A DNA stretch of 64,000 nucleotides from Blasia pusilla (GCA_050084515.1 CM114272.1:22320001-22384000); one strand, 5' to 3'. Positions 46,399-57,400 are shown, counted from the stretch's first letter. Numbers and translations are program-made. The notes: generated by a model from the sequence alone, not told the origin.

Positions 46399-48269
46399 TA
46401 CTCATTTCTACCATCCTCCCACATACGGAGAATACGTGTTCCCTCCAATCGATACCTCTTAGCACGTTGAAGAACACGGTCTCGCTCCTTGGCACTCACT
46501 ATGCCTGGCACCCTACTGGTCCATAGCAACTCCAACACCAACGCATCATCATGAATATCACGCTGATCCGTACCACCATCTCCAACCTTAGGATCTGAAG
46601 GCTGGCCATCTACCCTCTGACTAGAGTAAGATGTCATGTGGTCCTCCATACTAGAGTCCACCCCTAACCAACATAAAAAGGCGGATGCATGCCAACCTAG
46701 CACCATCTCCTCATCAACCTCGCCATGCCATCTAGCCCAAGTTGTATCCTCTTGGCTAGTACATGGGTTCCTACTCAACCCATCAGCATCAAGGTTGGCA
46801 ACTCCAGGTCTATGTACCACCCGGAAGTCATACTCCTGTAAGATAAGAGCCCACCGTGCAAGCTTCCCTGTAAGCTTGTCCGACTCCATCAACCACTTAA
46901 GCGGCTGGTGATCAGTACCAAGGGTAAACTGTGTGCCAAACAAGTAACACCTAAAGTGTGCCACAGCCCACACTACTGCCAAGCACTCTCCCTCATATGA
47001 ACTATAGCGCGACTCCGCTGCATTATTCGAACGACTTGCATAGGCCACCACAAACTCCATGTGCTCATCATCATGTTGTGTCAACACCGCTCCAAGTCCC
47101 AACCTACTCCAATCAGTGTGTAACTGAAATGGGCGCCCTCTGATAGGTCTCCTCAAGATAGGCGCCGCCACCAAGTGGGCCTTAAGCTCCACAAAAGCTC
47201 TCTCTTGATCATCTCCCCAGTGCCACTCTTGATCTGATTTCAGCAATTGGTTCAAAGGCTTTGCCATAGCACTAAATCCCTTCACACACCTCCGATAGTA
47301 GTTCGCCAATCCCATGAATGCTCGAACTCTACTCACATCTATCGGACGCGGAATAAGTGCGTAAGCCTCCACCTTTGCTTGCTGAACTCCCAAACCACCT
47401 GGATAGATCACATGACCCAAGTACTCAACATCCTCATGGAAGAACTTACACTTTCCTGGATGCAAACGTAGACCATGAGCTTTCAACCGCTCAAACACAA
47501 TCTGCAAATGTATCTGATGCTCCTCCACTGTCTTACTGAACACCAAGATATCATCAATGTAACACCAAAAAAAATCCAACCCTGCTAGGATCGTGTCCAT
47601 CACTCTCGGAAACTCGGCAGGTGCATTCTTCAACCCAAAGGGTAAGAATTTCCACAGGTACAAACAATCCTTGCCATGAGAGTTGACACCCCAAAATGCT
47701 GTCTTGGCCTTGTCACTCTCTCGAATTGGTAACTGATGGTATTCTGCCCAAAGATCCAAAGTACTAAAAATCTTTGCCTGTCCCACCACATCAAAGATAT
47801 CCTCAGGTGTAGGCATGGCATACCTATCGACCTTGGTTTTCCGATTGATAGGATGGTAATCTCCACACATCCGCCTATCCGTGTAGTTGCCATGCACATC
47901 CTTTTTAGCACGCATGACAGTGGTTGATGCATACTCTCCATCCGACAACTCCACTAATCCAGCCTCCAAAAGGTCTAACGTCTTACTCTGAATCAGGTCC
48001 CTCTCCATATCACTATATCGGTAGGGACGACGAAAGATTGGCGTAACACTAGCCAAATCAATCCGTGTACCGGGTCCAACCAAAGCACCCAACTCCTTCA
48101 TGCTAAAGGCAAAACAACTCCTATAAGCACATAGGAATTGTGTCAAGCGTCGTTTCTCACCTCCCTTAAGCTTGGGCCCAAGTAATGGCTTCCAAGTCTC
48201 CTCCACTGGCACACTAGAGGGAGAGGACGACGCCATTGGTCGCATTAATCCCCTCACAAGATGGTACAT
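46398..48269 (-). CDS. Outer element reverse transcriptase / RNase H, 623-codon open frame
   Basis: The RT/RNase H part of a gypsy Pol copies element RNA to DNA in virus-like particles. RT blocks in order: ARPYRYSDMERDL-like (FRRPYRY), GLVELSDGEYAS, MCGDYHPINRKT, FSTLDLWAEYHQLPI, LPFGLKNAPAEFPRVMD, then catalytic YIDDILVFSK. RNase H follows: FQLHTDWSRLGLGAVLTQ, YEGECLAVVWAV, GTDHQPLKWL. The tail runs toward integrase but stops at 46398. STLDLWAEYHQ departs from the usual STLDLRSGYHQ. The ATG used is simply the first in the open frame; the natural start is probably further up, in or behind the methyltransferase, and a protease should release this part. The 1.87-kb open frame contrasts with the broken genes around it. 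Confidence 0.88.
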   Translation of the reverse strand: MYHLVRGLMRPMASSSPSSVPVEETWKPLLGPKLKGGEKRRLTQFLCAYRSCFAFSMKELGALVGPGTRIDLASVTPIFRRPYRYSDMERDLIQSKTLDLLEAGLVELSDGEYASTTVMRAKKDVHGNYTDRRMCGDYHPINRKTKVDRYAMPTPEDIFDVVGQAKIFSTLDLWAEYHQLPIRESDKAKTAFWGVNSHGKDCLYLWKFLPFGLKNAPAEFPRVMDTILAGLDFFWCYIDDILVFSKTVEEHQIHLQIVFERLKAHGLRLHPGKCKFFHEDVEYLGHVIYPGGLGVQQAKVEAYALIPRPIDVSRVRAFMGLANYYRRCVKGFSAMAKPLNQLLKSDQEWHWGDDQERAFVELKAHLVAAPILRRPIRGRPFQLHTDWSRLGLGAVLTQHDDEHMEFVVAYASRSNNAAESRYSSYEGECLAVVWAVAHFRCYLFGTQFTLGTDHQPLKWLMESDKLTGKLARWALILQEYDFRVVHRPGVANLDADGLSRNPCTSQEDTTWARWHGEVDEEMVLGWHASAFLCWLGVDSSMEDHMTSYSSQRVDGQPSDPKVGDGGTDQRDIHDDALVLELLWTSRVPGIVSAKERDRVLQRAKRYRLEGTRILRMWEDGRNE

Positions 48270-49760
48270 CCTTAGCTACACCATCATCTGAGCAAATAAC
48301 TCCTCCACCAGCATGAGCAACCAACTCCACATGCCCAACCATTACATCCCAGTTACTCCAAGGATGCAAAATACTATTCTCCTCGCCCATAGCTGATGTC
48401 TCTACCGTCCCGGTACCCATCGAGCTCATCACAAGGGGTGGAAGACTAATAGACATAGTCCGAAGTCGACGCTCCTCGGCCATCCTAAGACTCAAAATCC
48501 AGGTCAAACAATTCAGGTCCATGGCCTGACCCAACACATGACGTCGTGAAGCCTCCGAAATGGAAGCAACCGGTGTCACACCAGTAGCAAATCCCATCGC
48601 ACGCTCTCTCTCTCATTAGCGTTAGGCTCCACCACCTGTCGTATATGAGAATCCCATACAATGAGGGACCACCTTCCGTGTAGGCATGTGACGAGGGAAA
48701 ACTCACAAATGTGGATAGTGCCATCCTAGGCTGGCCCACACGGTTCACTACTGCCATGGATGACCGATCAATAACCCTCACCACCTGAGAAACTCGCCCA
48801 ATATCCAAGAAACTATCCACTGTAAGGCAAGGATCCCGCTGCACTGCATCATATGCTTGATGTAGAACCTCCCTAGGCAACAAGTTTGTCCACCACAAGC
48901 GTGGACGATGTGCACATGAGCCAACTTGCGCTGCATCCAACAACACCGCTGGTCCAATCCAAGACCGCACCTCATGAACACTCGCCATCATCCGGGTCTG
49001 AGTGTCACCCAACAATGGAACATTCTCCATAATGTAAGCTAGAGCACGTGCCTGATGAACCTGAAGATGTCGTAACACCCGTAACATCTCCCAAAATAAT
49101 TGAGACCTAGGGTCGTGTAATCCTCACCGACGACCAAAGACGTGTATGACCCTGACATGGCCATCCAGCAATCACCAAATCCACAGGACCAATCCTCTCA
49201 AGGTCCTACGCCCCCAACAATACAATGTGTGACGGCAAAGCACGCTGGTACCCACGAATAGCTGATGGCGGCAACAACTCAGGATATCTCCGCATCAACT
49301 GACCAATATGTCGAGATGAGACTCTGGGCCGTCTCATCTCGCTCCACATACACGTATCTCCTTGACAGAATACCGCCTGCAACATGCAGCCCAAACCAAT
49401 GCTAATCCCACCAAAGAGATCTAACACACAAATGCCCTCCGGCGGATACCGCCATACAATGGGTGTAGTATCCAAAGGGGATAACCTAACGGGCGGTAGT
49501 AGGAGTCCGCCGTGGGGCCTCCTCTTCCTCGTGAGGTATAACGACCTCACACCAAGCCTCTGCACTAGGCGTCGGCCCTCTTGTAGTGCACCGCCTGAAC
49601 TCCAAAGTGGCACATCCAACGATGAGGATACCATCGCTGCAAAACTAGGGACCTCCTCTACCTCCTCATGCACATGAGAATCCATAGCATAAAGGTTACC
49701 CTCCAAAAATTCTCCTGGCCAAGTGACTACTCCACTAAAACCAGCCACAGATGCTAACAC
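48214..49760 (-). pseudogene. Outer element DNMT3-like cytosine-5 DNA methyltransferase
   Basis: C5 methyltransferases move a methyl group from S-adenosylmethionine to cytosine in DNA. Motif I is VLDLFGGISIGLG (about 49430-49393). Motif IV is DLVIAGWPCQGH, with catalytic Cys codon at 49155-49157. Motif VI is AYIMENVPLLGD (about 49045-49010). Motif VIII is AHRPRLWWTNLLP (about 48910-48880). The C-terminal end is ERACDGIC/MGFATGVTPVASISEASRR, then VLGQAMDLN (48597-48500), in the position of DNMT3's ER..GFP..YTD...LG.S. The spacing ENV...HR.R..W.NL is also DNMT3-like. An in-frame TAG (49206-49208) separates motifs I and IV, with frameshifts after motif IV and near 48600. It lies between protease and RT, an unusual place for an extra gene. 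Confidence 0.88.
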
Positions 49761-49799
49761 TTTGTTGGGGAAGACCCTCCCGGTCGAGCCCCATAAATA

Positions 49800-50300
49800 A
49801 ATCTCACAGAACTTGGCTCATACATCCATCCCGGACGCCATCCTGGTCTATAAGATTTGTCTCATCCAGTAATCCATATGAAAACCCATCGGGTACACAT
49901 CGCTCCTCCAACTAGTACATCATACGACTCGGCCGATGTGACTACCGCAGATACTCCCAACCGGGAGCTATCGATCGCATGCATGATCTGGTCTCAATCT
50001 GACACAAAACTTCTCCCGTGTCATGAATTGAGACCTATCATTGGCTCCTCCAAGTGATGTTTGAACTGGAATGGGCAAGGCTCAAGCTCGACCTCCGAAT
50101 ACCCAAACCAATACATGCCGCCTTTCCCAACATCAAGGTTGGGCACCGAGTCTAACAAGACTTATCTGGTCTATACACTGCCCTGTAGCACTCACCAATC
50201 GGAATATCCCACTCCGGTTGTCCAACATACATACACGAGGTGTAAGCCTCTCACGATCAATGGTGGCCGGGCCGGGTAATGCATCCATCTTCGCCGGCGC
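49800..50300 (-). pseudogene. Outer element protease region
   Basis: Between gag and methyltransferase, near 50155, the minus strand reads LLDSVPN in one frame and LGAQP in the next, as expected for an aspartic protease DSGA-type active site that has lost a base. The same lesion is in the inner copy. Downstream pieces (SSRLGVCGS, YPMGFHMDYW) match the inner region at 57.2-57.0 kb. The assignment rests mainly on position and this short motif. Confidence 0.45.
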
Positions 50301-50763
50301 CGCCTTAAGTAGCACTGGTACTCAATGCTACACCTGACATAGAGGGTCGCTCCACCGCAACATCCTCATCCTCCTCAGCACGTGTAGCATTAATACCCCC
50401 ACGTTCACACAACGCGGCTGCTAGCTGAAATATAGGAGCTAAGTCAACTCCTAAAGCCATCAGCTCAGTGGCTGAAAAAAATGGGGATCCCAACACTCAA
50501 GATGCCATCCGTAATACTGCAGTGGATGCTGCATCCGTGTCTACTACACGCGATGTAGATGCCTCGGTTCCCATTGTAGGCTCAATAGGTTGCGTAGGAA
50601 CCATGGATGGAGTCCTAAGCATCTTAGACAACAAGAATGATTGGGGAAGCCTAGCCTACCTCCCAACCTCACCCCTATATGGGTCCAACTCCACAGTAGC
50701 ACCACGTGGCTCTGACGCTCGAGTGGCTCCTCTCGTAACTGCAACTGATGCCTCAACCTCCAA

Positions 50764-51624
50764 CTACTCAATCATGGTAGCCATAGCTGACTCTGTCATA
50801 GTGGTAGGAATAGCCACCGTAGGCTCTCCAACCACTGGTCCACCTCTACCACCTCGGCCTCTCGGAGCTACTCCACCACGGCCGCGGCCTGATCTCAACT
50901 CTGGATGAAGATCAAAGCAATGCTCTCGAGGATGACCTGGTCTCCCGTAACAATCACACTGAGTTGGGGCCGACTGAGGTCCATCCTCCAAAGTCCGTTT
51001 CCCATCCTCTTGGGGACAAAACCTCCTAACATGATCACCTCCACATGTCCAACATGACTGTCCTTGCTGCGGGGTAGCAAATGAAGGCAATGGTCTCTGC
51101 GCAAGTGTCCCTCTAGGACCTGACTGAGGTCGTGTGTACCCCCCACGACTCCCACTACTACTACCACCACCACTACTACAAGATTGTGAGGTGGACTGCT
51201 GAACACGAGAAGTAGTAGTTGTATCCCTATTGAATGCGGATGTCACCACTCTCTCCTCCACCATGTTAAGCTCAATCTTTTGAGATAGAGCAAACACATG
51301 GGGTCAATGTGGGTGAATCATCACTCATAAGAGTAGCATCACGTACCCTGCGACGCAACTCTCTATCCAAGATCCCATACCAAAACTGGACTGCCTGAGC
51401 CTCAGTCACACCTTGGGTAACTGAAATCAAGCGTTGCATACGAGTGTATGCCTCACGAAGACTCTCACCAGTCTTTCGCTCAAATTCCTCGAGACTCCTC
51501 AACTTCTCTGTCTTCATTCCCTGATAGTTCTTCTTCAACCTCTTGAAGAACTCTGCAACTGGGCTGAACGATGGTGGGGCACTAGTACCCCCACTGGTAC
51601 CTCCACCGGTACCCCCACTCCGGC
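50764..51624 (-). pseudogene. Outer element Gag, C-terminal half with zinc knuckles
   Basis: After the insertion point the frame gives FFKRLKKNYQGMKTEKLRSL, EFERKTGESLREAYTRMQRL and VQFWYGILDRELRRRVRDAT, a Retrotrans_gag-like capsid region. After a frameshift near 51290 come a Ser/Gly-rich linker, a knuckle CWTCGGDHVRRFC and a second Cys/His cluster CDCYGRPGHPREHC, then an Arg/Gly-rich tail. Gag packages element RNA. The N-terminal half is at 61381-61915, separated by the inner element. Confidence 0.8.
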
Positions 51625-51730
51625 TGTCGTGCGAATCCACATCGTCATACAACATACATCGCTGACATACCATACGCACATACATACATAACATAGACGA
51701 GAGTATCCACAAACGCAAGTGTACCACAAC
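51625..51730 (-). repeat. Inner element, terminal repeat segment B (second copy)
   Basis: This 106-bp segment is nearly identical to 52097-52202. It abuts the cggc target duplication, so it is the 3' terminus of the inner element. It contains a catacatacataacatag-type run. Confidence 0.85.
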
Positions 51731-52093
51731 TGAAATCCGTGAAAGACCTCATGTCATAAAACACGTTTACAATCACATACAATCGAGCCAAACCCACTCA
51801 ACGATGGGAGAATCTAGGGAAGCTTGGGAAACACCATAGCCAAGAGCTCTACTCACTACCAAGACTAACTCCCCAACGCGAACAGTGAACTCAAAGAATC
51901 GATTGTTCTTTGAGGGCAAGCCACCTTATATCCTCCAACCTAAGAGCGTGCCCTCTGGGAAAGTCACCCCAAGTGAGTAACCCCCAACCCTATGTATGGA
52001 ACCGCATCTCTACCAAGCCACTATGGTCCTACATAGGAATGGCCTCTACCAAAGACACCATACTCTACTGACATAATCCGTATGGTCATGACA
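51731..52093 (-). repeat. Inner element, 3' copy of segment A (LTR-like)
   Basis: 363 bp, TGTCATGACC...GGATTTCA on the minus strand, matching 61010-61376. TG...CA ends make A alone look like an LTR. It carries a TATA-like atataagg (51924-51931, minus). Confidence 0.85.
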
Positions 52094-52096
52094 AAT

Positions 52097-52202
52097 TGCC
52101 GTGCGAATCCACATCGTCATACAACATACATCGCTGACATACCATACGCACATACATACATAACATAGACGAGAGTATCCACAAATGCAAGTGTACCACA
52201 AC
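52097..52202 (-). repeat. Inner element, internal copy of segment B
   Basis: This is the 106-bp direct repeat of 51625-51730, separated from segment A by three bases (aat). Directly upstream on the minus strand is the purine-rich tract, so B rather than A follows the likely plus-strand priming site. Confidence 0.85.
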
Positions 52203-52216
52203 TCGCCCCCCTAACT
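52203..52216 (-). promoter_or_regulatory. Candidate polypurine tract
   Basis: The minus strand reads AGTTAGGGGGGCGA immediately before segment B, at the end of the internal region. This is the expected place and composition for the plus-strand DNA primer, although two pyrimidines interrupt it. Confidence 0.5.
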
Positions 52217-52378
52217 GGCGGTTAGGTCCCTCTAACTCCCAGGTAGCCCTATACATCTACTACATGCTATACACCTTCTTGGGTGGCCGAATCAGAAGGC
52301 CGGGTGATAGGTTGCCCCATCGTTAATCGCACATCTGTAATGCATATCATGCAAAGATCAAGTCATCTACCTCTCCTA

Positions 52379-52516
52379 AGTACATCGAGGACAAACCCAC
52401 CTTCCAATAGGAACAACATCCAAACGTGGAGTCAAACACATCATGTGCCAACCCCTAGAACACCGATAACACACCAACATACGGGCTACGTTACCCGTGA
52501 GACCACACAACATGCA
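52379..52516 (-). pseudogene. Inner element PHD-type zinc finger at the integrase C-terminus
   Basis: The frame at 52627-52376 contains CMLCGLTGNVARMLVCYRC then SRGWHMMC, a 14-residue spacer LTPRLDVVPIGRWV, then CPRC. That gives C-x2-C-x11-C-x2-C-x4-H-x2-C-x14-C-x2-C, the C4HC3 pattern of PHD fingers, with the conserved Trp two residues before the seventh Cys. PHD fingers commonly read histone H3 tails. In chromoviruses a chromodomain sits at the integrase C-terminus, so this finger may play a targeting part (inference). It follows LEGRDGVVWKDDVRNCAPCH in the same region, with a frameshift between. Confidence 0.8.
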
Positions 52517-52550
52517 CCTCAAGCTAGCACGTATCATGGCTAAGCTTGGG

Positions 52551-53551
52551 TCAACAAATACCATCCACATTTGGAAGATGACATGGCGCACAATTACGCA
52601 CATCGTCCTTCCAAACAACTCCATCACGACCCTCCAACATGAGAACTCCAGAAGCTAACACCTCACGCACTCGTAAAATAGTGCGGCCTCTCGTCACATC
52701 CAACGTTGTCGGGCAATCGCTGCAAATAGACATAGTCCCCACATGGAACCTACAAATCGATGGTGATAACCTCCACCCGAATGGTTGCATACCGCAACGT
52801 ATCCTGTGTTGAGCAATGGCAAGATTCTCAAAGGCTCTTGGCATAACTCTCAAAAGAGCTCCATCCGCTGAGAACACACCTCATCCACATCTCTGGATCA
52901 TCAAGGTTCACCACCTCACTAGACTCCCGACGAATTTTTCTTTGTTGGCAAGTGTGGATCTCGGCCGTATAACAAAAAATAAGGTGAGAAGGAAGCCAAG
53001 GATGCTTGGCGATCGAACCTATACCCCATGGCTAACCATGGCAATCGAATATCCCAGTCTCAAGATGCCCCTTCAGAGGCCATACTTGCGCAATGCCCTC
53101 TTTGCCTCCCGAACCACACGCTCAGCCAAACCATCCGCCTCTGGATGATCTCGAGACGTGGTCCGATGATCAATCAACGCCTTGTCACACAAGACCTGAA
53201 ACTCACCCTGAAACTCAGACCGGGTCGGTCAAAGACTTCAGCAAGTGCACCAAAATGACTAAGCACTCTATCCAAAACATACGCCGTTCCTCACTTGCCT
53301 TGTCGAAATGCCACCAACTCAATCCACTTGGAGAATTGCTCCACCATCACCAACACATATCGATGATGTCGCATACAATCAATGTAACGGTCCCACAAAG
53401 TCCACACTCCAACGGTAACCCAACCCCATAATAGGCAAGAGGTGTAATCGTGGTGTAGGGGCATTGAATGATGCCTCACCCGCTCACAAACCATACAACG
53501 TGACACCAATCGCTGCACTGAGTATGCATGCCACGCCACCATCTTGACCAA
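52551..53551 (-). pseudogene. Inner element integrase, middle and C-terminal parts
   Basis: Pieces match the outer integrase: LVSRCMVCERVR (about 53500), YVLVMVEQFSKWIELVAFRQ (about 53340) and the C-terminal MPRAFENLAIAQH (about 52850), TTLDVTRGRTILRVREVLAS and GVLMLEGRDG (about 52680-52620). Frameshifts separate them, and the DHPEADG..ER region sits in broken frames near 53150. Confidence 0.7.
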
Positions 53552-55573
53552 GGAGTAAGCTATACGTACGCTTTACCCCAAAATGTCCCAACTCCTCATG
53601 GGCATGTGGCACAATGCGCTCTCTCTGAGCCAAATGCGGCACTACTCGTACTCTACCATCCTCCCACATACGGAGAATACGTGTTCCCTCCAATCGATAC
53701 CTCTTAGCACGTTGAAGAACACGGTCTCGCTCCTTGGCACTCACTATGCCTGGCACCCTACTGGTCCATAGCAACTCCAACACCAACGCATCATCATGAA
53801 TATCACGCTGATCCGTACCACCATCTCCAACCTTAGGATCTGAAGGCTGGCCATCTACCCTCTGACTAGAGTAAGATGTCATGTGGTCCTCCATACTAGA
53901 GTCCACCCCTAACCAACATAAAAAGGCGGATGCATGCCAACCTAGCACCATCTCCTCATCAACCTCGCCATGCCATCTAGCCCAAGTTGTATCCTCTTGG
54001 CTAGTACATGGGTTCCTACTCAACCCATCAGCATCAAGGTTGGCAACTCCAGGTCTATGTACCACCCGGAAGTCATACTCCTGTAAGATAAGAGCCCACC
54101 GTGCAAGCTTCCCTGTAAGCTTGTCCGACTCCATCAACCACTTAAGCGGTGGTGATCGATTACCAAGGGTAAATCGTGGTGCCAAACAAGTAACACCTAA
54201 AGTGTGCCACAACCACACCTCGCCAAGCACTCTCCCTCATATGAACTATAGCGCGACTCATTTGCATTATTCGAACGACTTGCATAGGCCACCACAAACT
54301 CCATGTGCTCATCATCATGTTGTGTCAACACCGCTCCAAGTCCCAACCTACTCCAATCGGTGTGTAATCAAATGGGCCCTCGATAGGTCTCCTCAAGATA
54401 GGCGCCGCCACCAAGTGGGCCTTAAGCTCCACAAAAGCTCTCTCTTGATCATCTCCCAAAGTGCCACTCTTGATCTGATTTCAGCAATTGGTTCAAAGGC
54501 TTTGCCATAGCACTAAATCCCTTCACACACCTCCGATAGTAGTTCGCCAATCCCATGAATGCTCGAACTCTACTCACATCTATCGGACGCGGAATAAGTG
54601 CGTTAGCCTCCACCTTTGCTTGCTGAACTCCCAAACCACCTGGATAGATCACATGACCCAAGTACTCAACATCCTCATGGAAGAACTTACACTTTCCGGA
54701 TGCAACGTAGACCATGAGCTTTCAACCGCTCAAACACCATCTGCAAATGTATCGATGCTCCTCCACCGTGTTACTGAACACCAAGATATCATCAATGTAA
54801 CACCGAACAAAATCCAACCCTGCTAGGATCCTGTCCATGTCCATCACTCTTTGAAACTTGGGAGGTGCATTCTTCAACCCAAAGGGTAAGAATTTGCACA
54901 GGTACAAACAATCCTTGCCATGAGAGTTGACACCCCAAAATCTTTGTCTTGGCCTTGTCACTCCGAATCGGCAATTGATGTTATCCCGCTCAAGATCCAA
55001 AGTACTGAAAATCTTTGCATGTCCCACCACATCAAAGATATCTCAGTGTAGGCATGGCATACCTATCGGCCTTGGTTTGCCGATTGATAGGGACGGTAAT
55101 CTCCACACATCCGCCTATCCGTAGTTGCCATGCATATCCTTTTAGCATGACGTGGGTGATGCATACTCTCCATGCGACAACTCCACTAATCCAGCCTCCA
55201 AAAGGTCCAACGTCCTACTCTGAATCAAGTCCCTCTCCATATGAATATATCGATAGGGACGACGGAAGATTGGCGTATCACTAGCCAAATCAATCCGTAT
55301 ACCGGGTCCAACCAGAGAACCCAACTCCTTCATGCTAAAGGAAAAACAACTCCTATAAGCACGTAGGAAGCGTGTCAGCGCCGCTCTCACCTCCCGTAAG
55401 CTTGGGCCCAAGTAATGGCTCCCAAGTCTCCTCCTTTGGCACACTAGAGGGAGAGGACGATGCCATTGGTCGCACATAACCCCCTCACAAGATGGTACAT
55501 CCTTAGCTACACCATCATCGAGCAAATAACTCCTCCACCAAAGATGAGCAACCAACTCCACATGCCCAGCCAT
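53484..55573 (-). pseudogene. Inner element RT / RNase H / integrase zinc domain, frameshifted
   Basis: Separate frames hold the RT start (55573-55142: FRRPYRYIHMERDL, GLVELSHGEYAS), the catalytic part (55030-54722: LPFGLKNAPPKFQRVMD, YIDDILVFSN), the thumb (54715-54449: LGHVIYPGGLGVQQAKVEAN) and RNase H end plus integrase HHCC start (54230-53484: PLKWLMESDKLTGK, HEELGHFGVKRTYSLLLGQD). The last frame runs through the RNase H-integrase junction, showing that Pol is one polyprotein in this family. Confidence 0.85.
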
Positions 55574-55639
55574 TACATCCCATCTACTCCAAGGATGAAA
55601 AATACTACTCTCCTCGCTTCACCGATGCCTCTACCATCC

Positions 55640-56926
55640 CGGTAGCCATCGAGCTCATTACAAGGGGTGGAAGACCCAGACATAGTCCGAAGTCGACGCC
55701 GCTCGGCCATACCGAGACTCAAAATCCAAGTCAAACAATTCAGGTCCATGGCCTGACCCAACACATGACGTCGTGAAGCCTCGTAAATAGAAGCAACCTG
55801 TCACACCAATAGCAAATCCCATCGACGCTCTCTCATCAGCGTTAGGCTCCACCAATGCCGCACATGAGAATCCCATACAAGCCCCGGACCACCTTCCTCT
55901 GAGGCATGTGACGGGAAAACTCACAAATGTGGGTAGTGCCATCCTAGGTCGCCCACACGGTTCACCACTGCCATGGGTGACCGATCAATAACCCTCACCA
56001 CTTGGGAAAGTCGCCCAGTATCCAAGATACTATCCACTGTAAGGCGAGGATCCCGCTGCACTACATCATATGCTCGACGTAGAACCTCCCTAGGCAACAA
56101 GTTTGTCCACCACAAGCGTGGGCGATGTGCACGCGAGCCAACTCGCCTTTGCGATCCAACAACACCGCTGGTCCAATCCAAGAGCGCACCTCATGAACAC
56201 TCGCCATCATCCGGGTCCGAGTGTCACCCAACAATGGAACATTCTCCACAATGTAAGCTAGAGCACGTGCGTGATGAACCTGAAGATGTCGTAACACCCG
56301 TAACATCTCCCAAAACAATCGAGACCTAGGGTCATGTAATCCCTCACCACGACCAAAGACGTATGACCCCGACATGGCCATCCAAAGAATCACCAAATCC
56401 ACAAAGACCAATTCTCTCAAGGTCCTGCGCTTCAACAATGCAATGTGTGATGGTAAAGCACGCGTTGGTACCCACGAATAGGCGATGGCGGCAACAACTC
56501 AGGATATCTCCGCATCAATCGACCAATATGTCGAGATGAGACTCTGGGCCGTCTCATCTCGCTCCACATACACGTATCTCCGACAGAATACCGGCCCGCA
56601 ACACCTGCAGCCAAACCAATGCTAATCCCACCAAAGAGATCTAACACACAAATGCCCTCCGACGGATCTTGCCATACAATGGGTGTAGTATCCAAAGGGG
56701 ATAACCAATGGGCAGAAGTAGGAGTCCGCCATGGGGCCTCCTCTTCCTCGTGAGGTATAATGACCTCACACCAAGCCTCTGCACTAGGCGTCGCCCTCCG
56801 CCGTAGTGCACCGCCTGAACTCCAAAGTGGCACATCCAACGATGAGGATGCCCTTTGCTGCAAAAATAGGGACCTCCTCTTCCTCCTCATGCGCAGGAGA
56901 ATCCATAGCGAAACATTACCCTCCAA
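55640..56926 (-). pseudogene. Inner element DNMT3-like methyltransferase
   Basis: 56926-56432 holds motif I (CVLDLFGGISIGL) and PELLPPSPIRGYQR. Near 56380 motif IV reads GWPCR in the appropriate frame (outer copy: GWPCQ). 56438-56061 holds GRGEGLHDPRSRLFWEMLRV, then AYIVENVPLLGDTRTRMMAS. Motif VIII RPRLWWTNLLPREVL is at about 56130-56085. 55942-55573 covers the C-terminus (MGFAIGV, HVLGQAMDLN). Frameshifts break it at least four times. The two copies together give a consistent domain of roughly 420-450 residues plus an N-terminal extension. Confidence 0.85.
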
Positions 56927-56971
56927 AAGTCTCTGGCCAAGTGACTACTCCACTAAAACCACCCACAGATG

Positions 56972-57400
56972 CTAACACCATTGGGGAAGACCCTCTGGTC
57001 GAGCCCCATAAATAAATCTCACAGAACTTGGCTCATACATCCATCCCGACTGCCATCCTGGTCTATAAGACGCTGTCTCACCCAAGTAATCCATATGAAA
57101 ACCCATCGGGTACAACATCGCTCCTCCAACTAGTACATCATACGACTCGGTGATGTGACTACATGCAGATACTCCCAACCGGGAGCTATCGGTCGCATGA
57201 TCTGGTCTCAACTGCACACAAAACTTCTCCCGTGTCATGAATTGAGACCTATCATTGGCTCCTCAAGTGATGTTTGAATCTGGAATGGGCAAGGCTCAAG
57301 CTCGACCTCCGAATACCCAAACCAATACATGCCGCCTTTCCCAACATCAAGGTTGGGCACCGAGTCTAACAAGACTCTATCGGTCTATACACTGTCTGAG
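56972..57400 (-). pseudogene. Inner element protease region
   Basis: RVLLDSVPN at about 57370-57385 shifts frame into what looks like a D-S-G-A-type active site. Downstream DHATDSSRLGVSA and YDVLVGGAMLYPMGFHMDYL (57238-56972) resemble the central and C-terminal parts of a retroviral-type aspartic protease, with VLVGGA in the place of the usual ILG.D.L box. Position between gag and the next enzyme supports this. Confidence 0.5.

Noticed and set aside
53881-54510. 209-codon plus frame and other plus-strand frames between 45 and 60 kb
   Set aside because: They are antisense shadows of the RT, RNase H and integrase frames.
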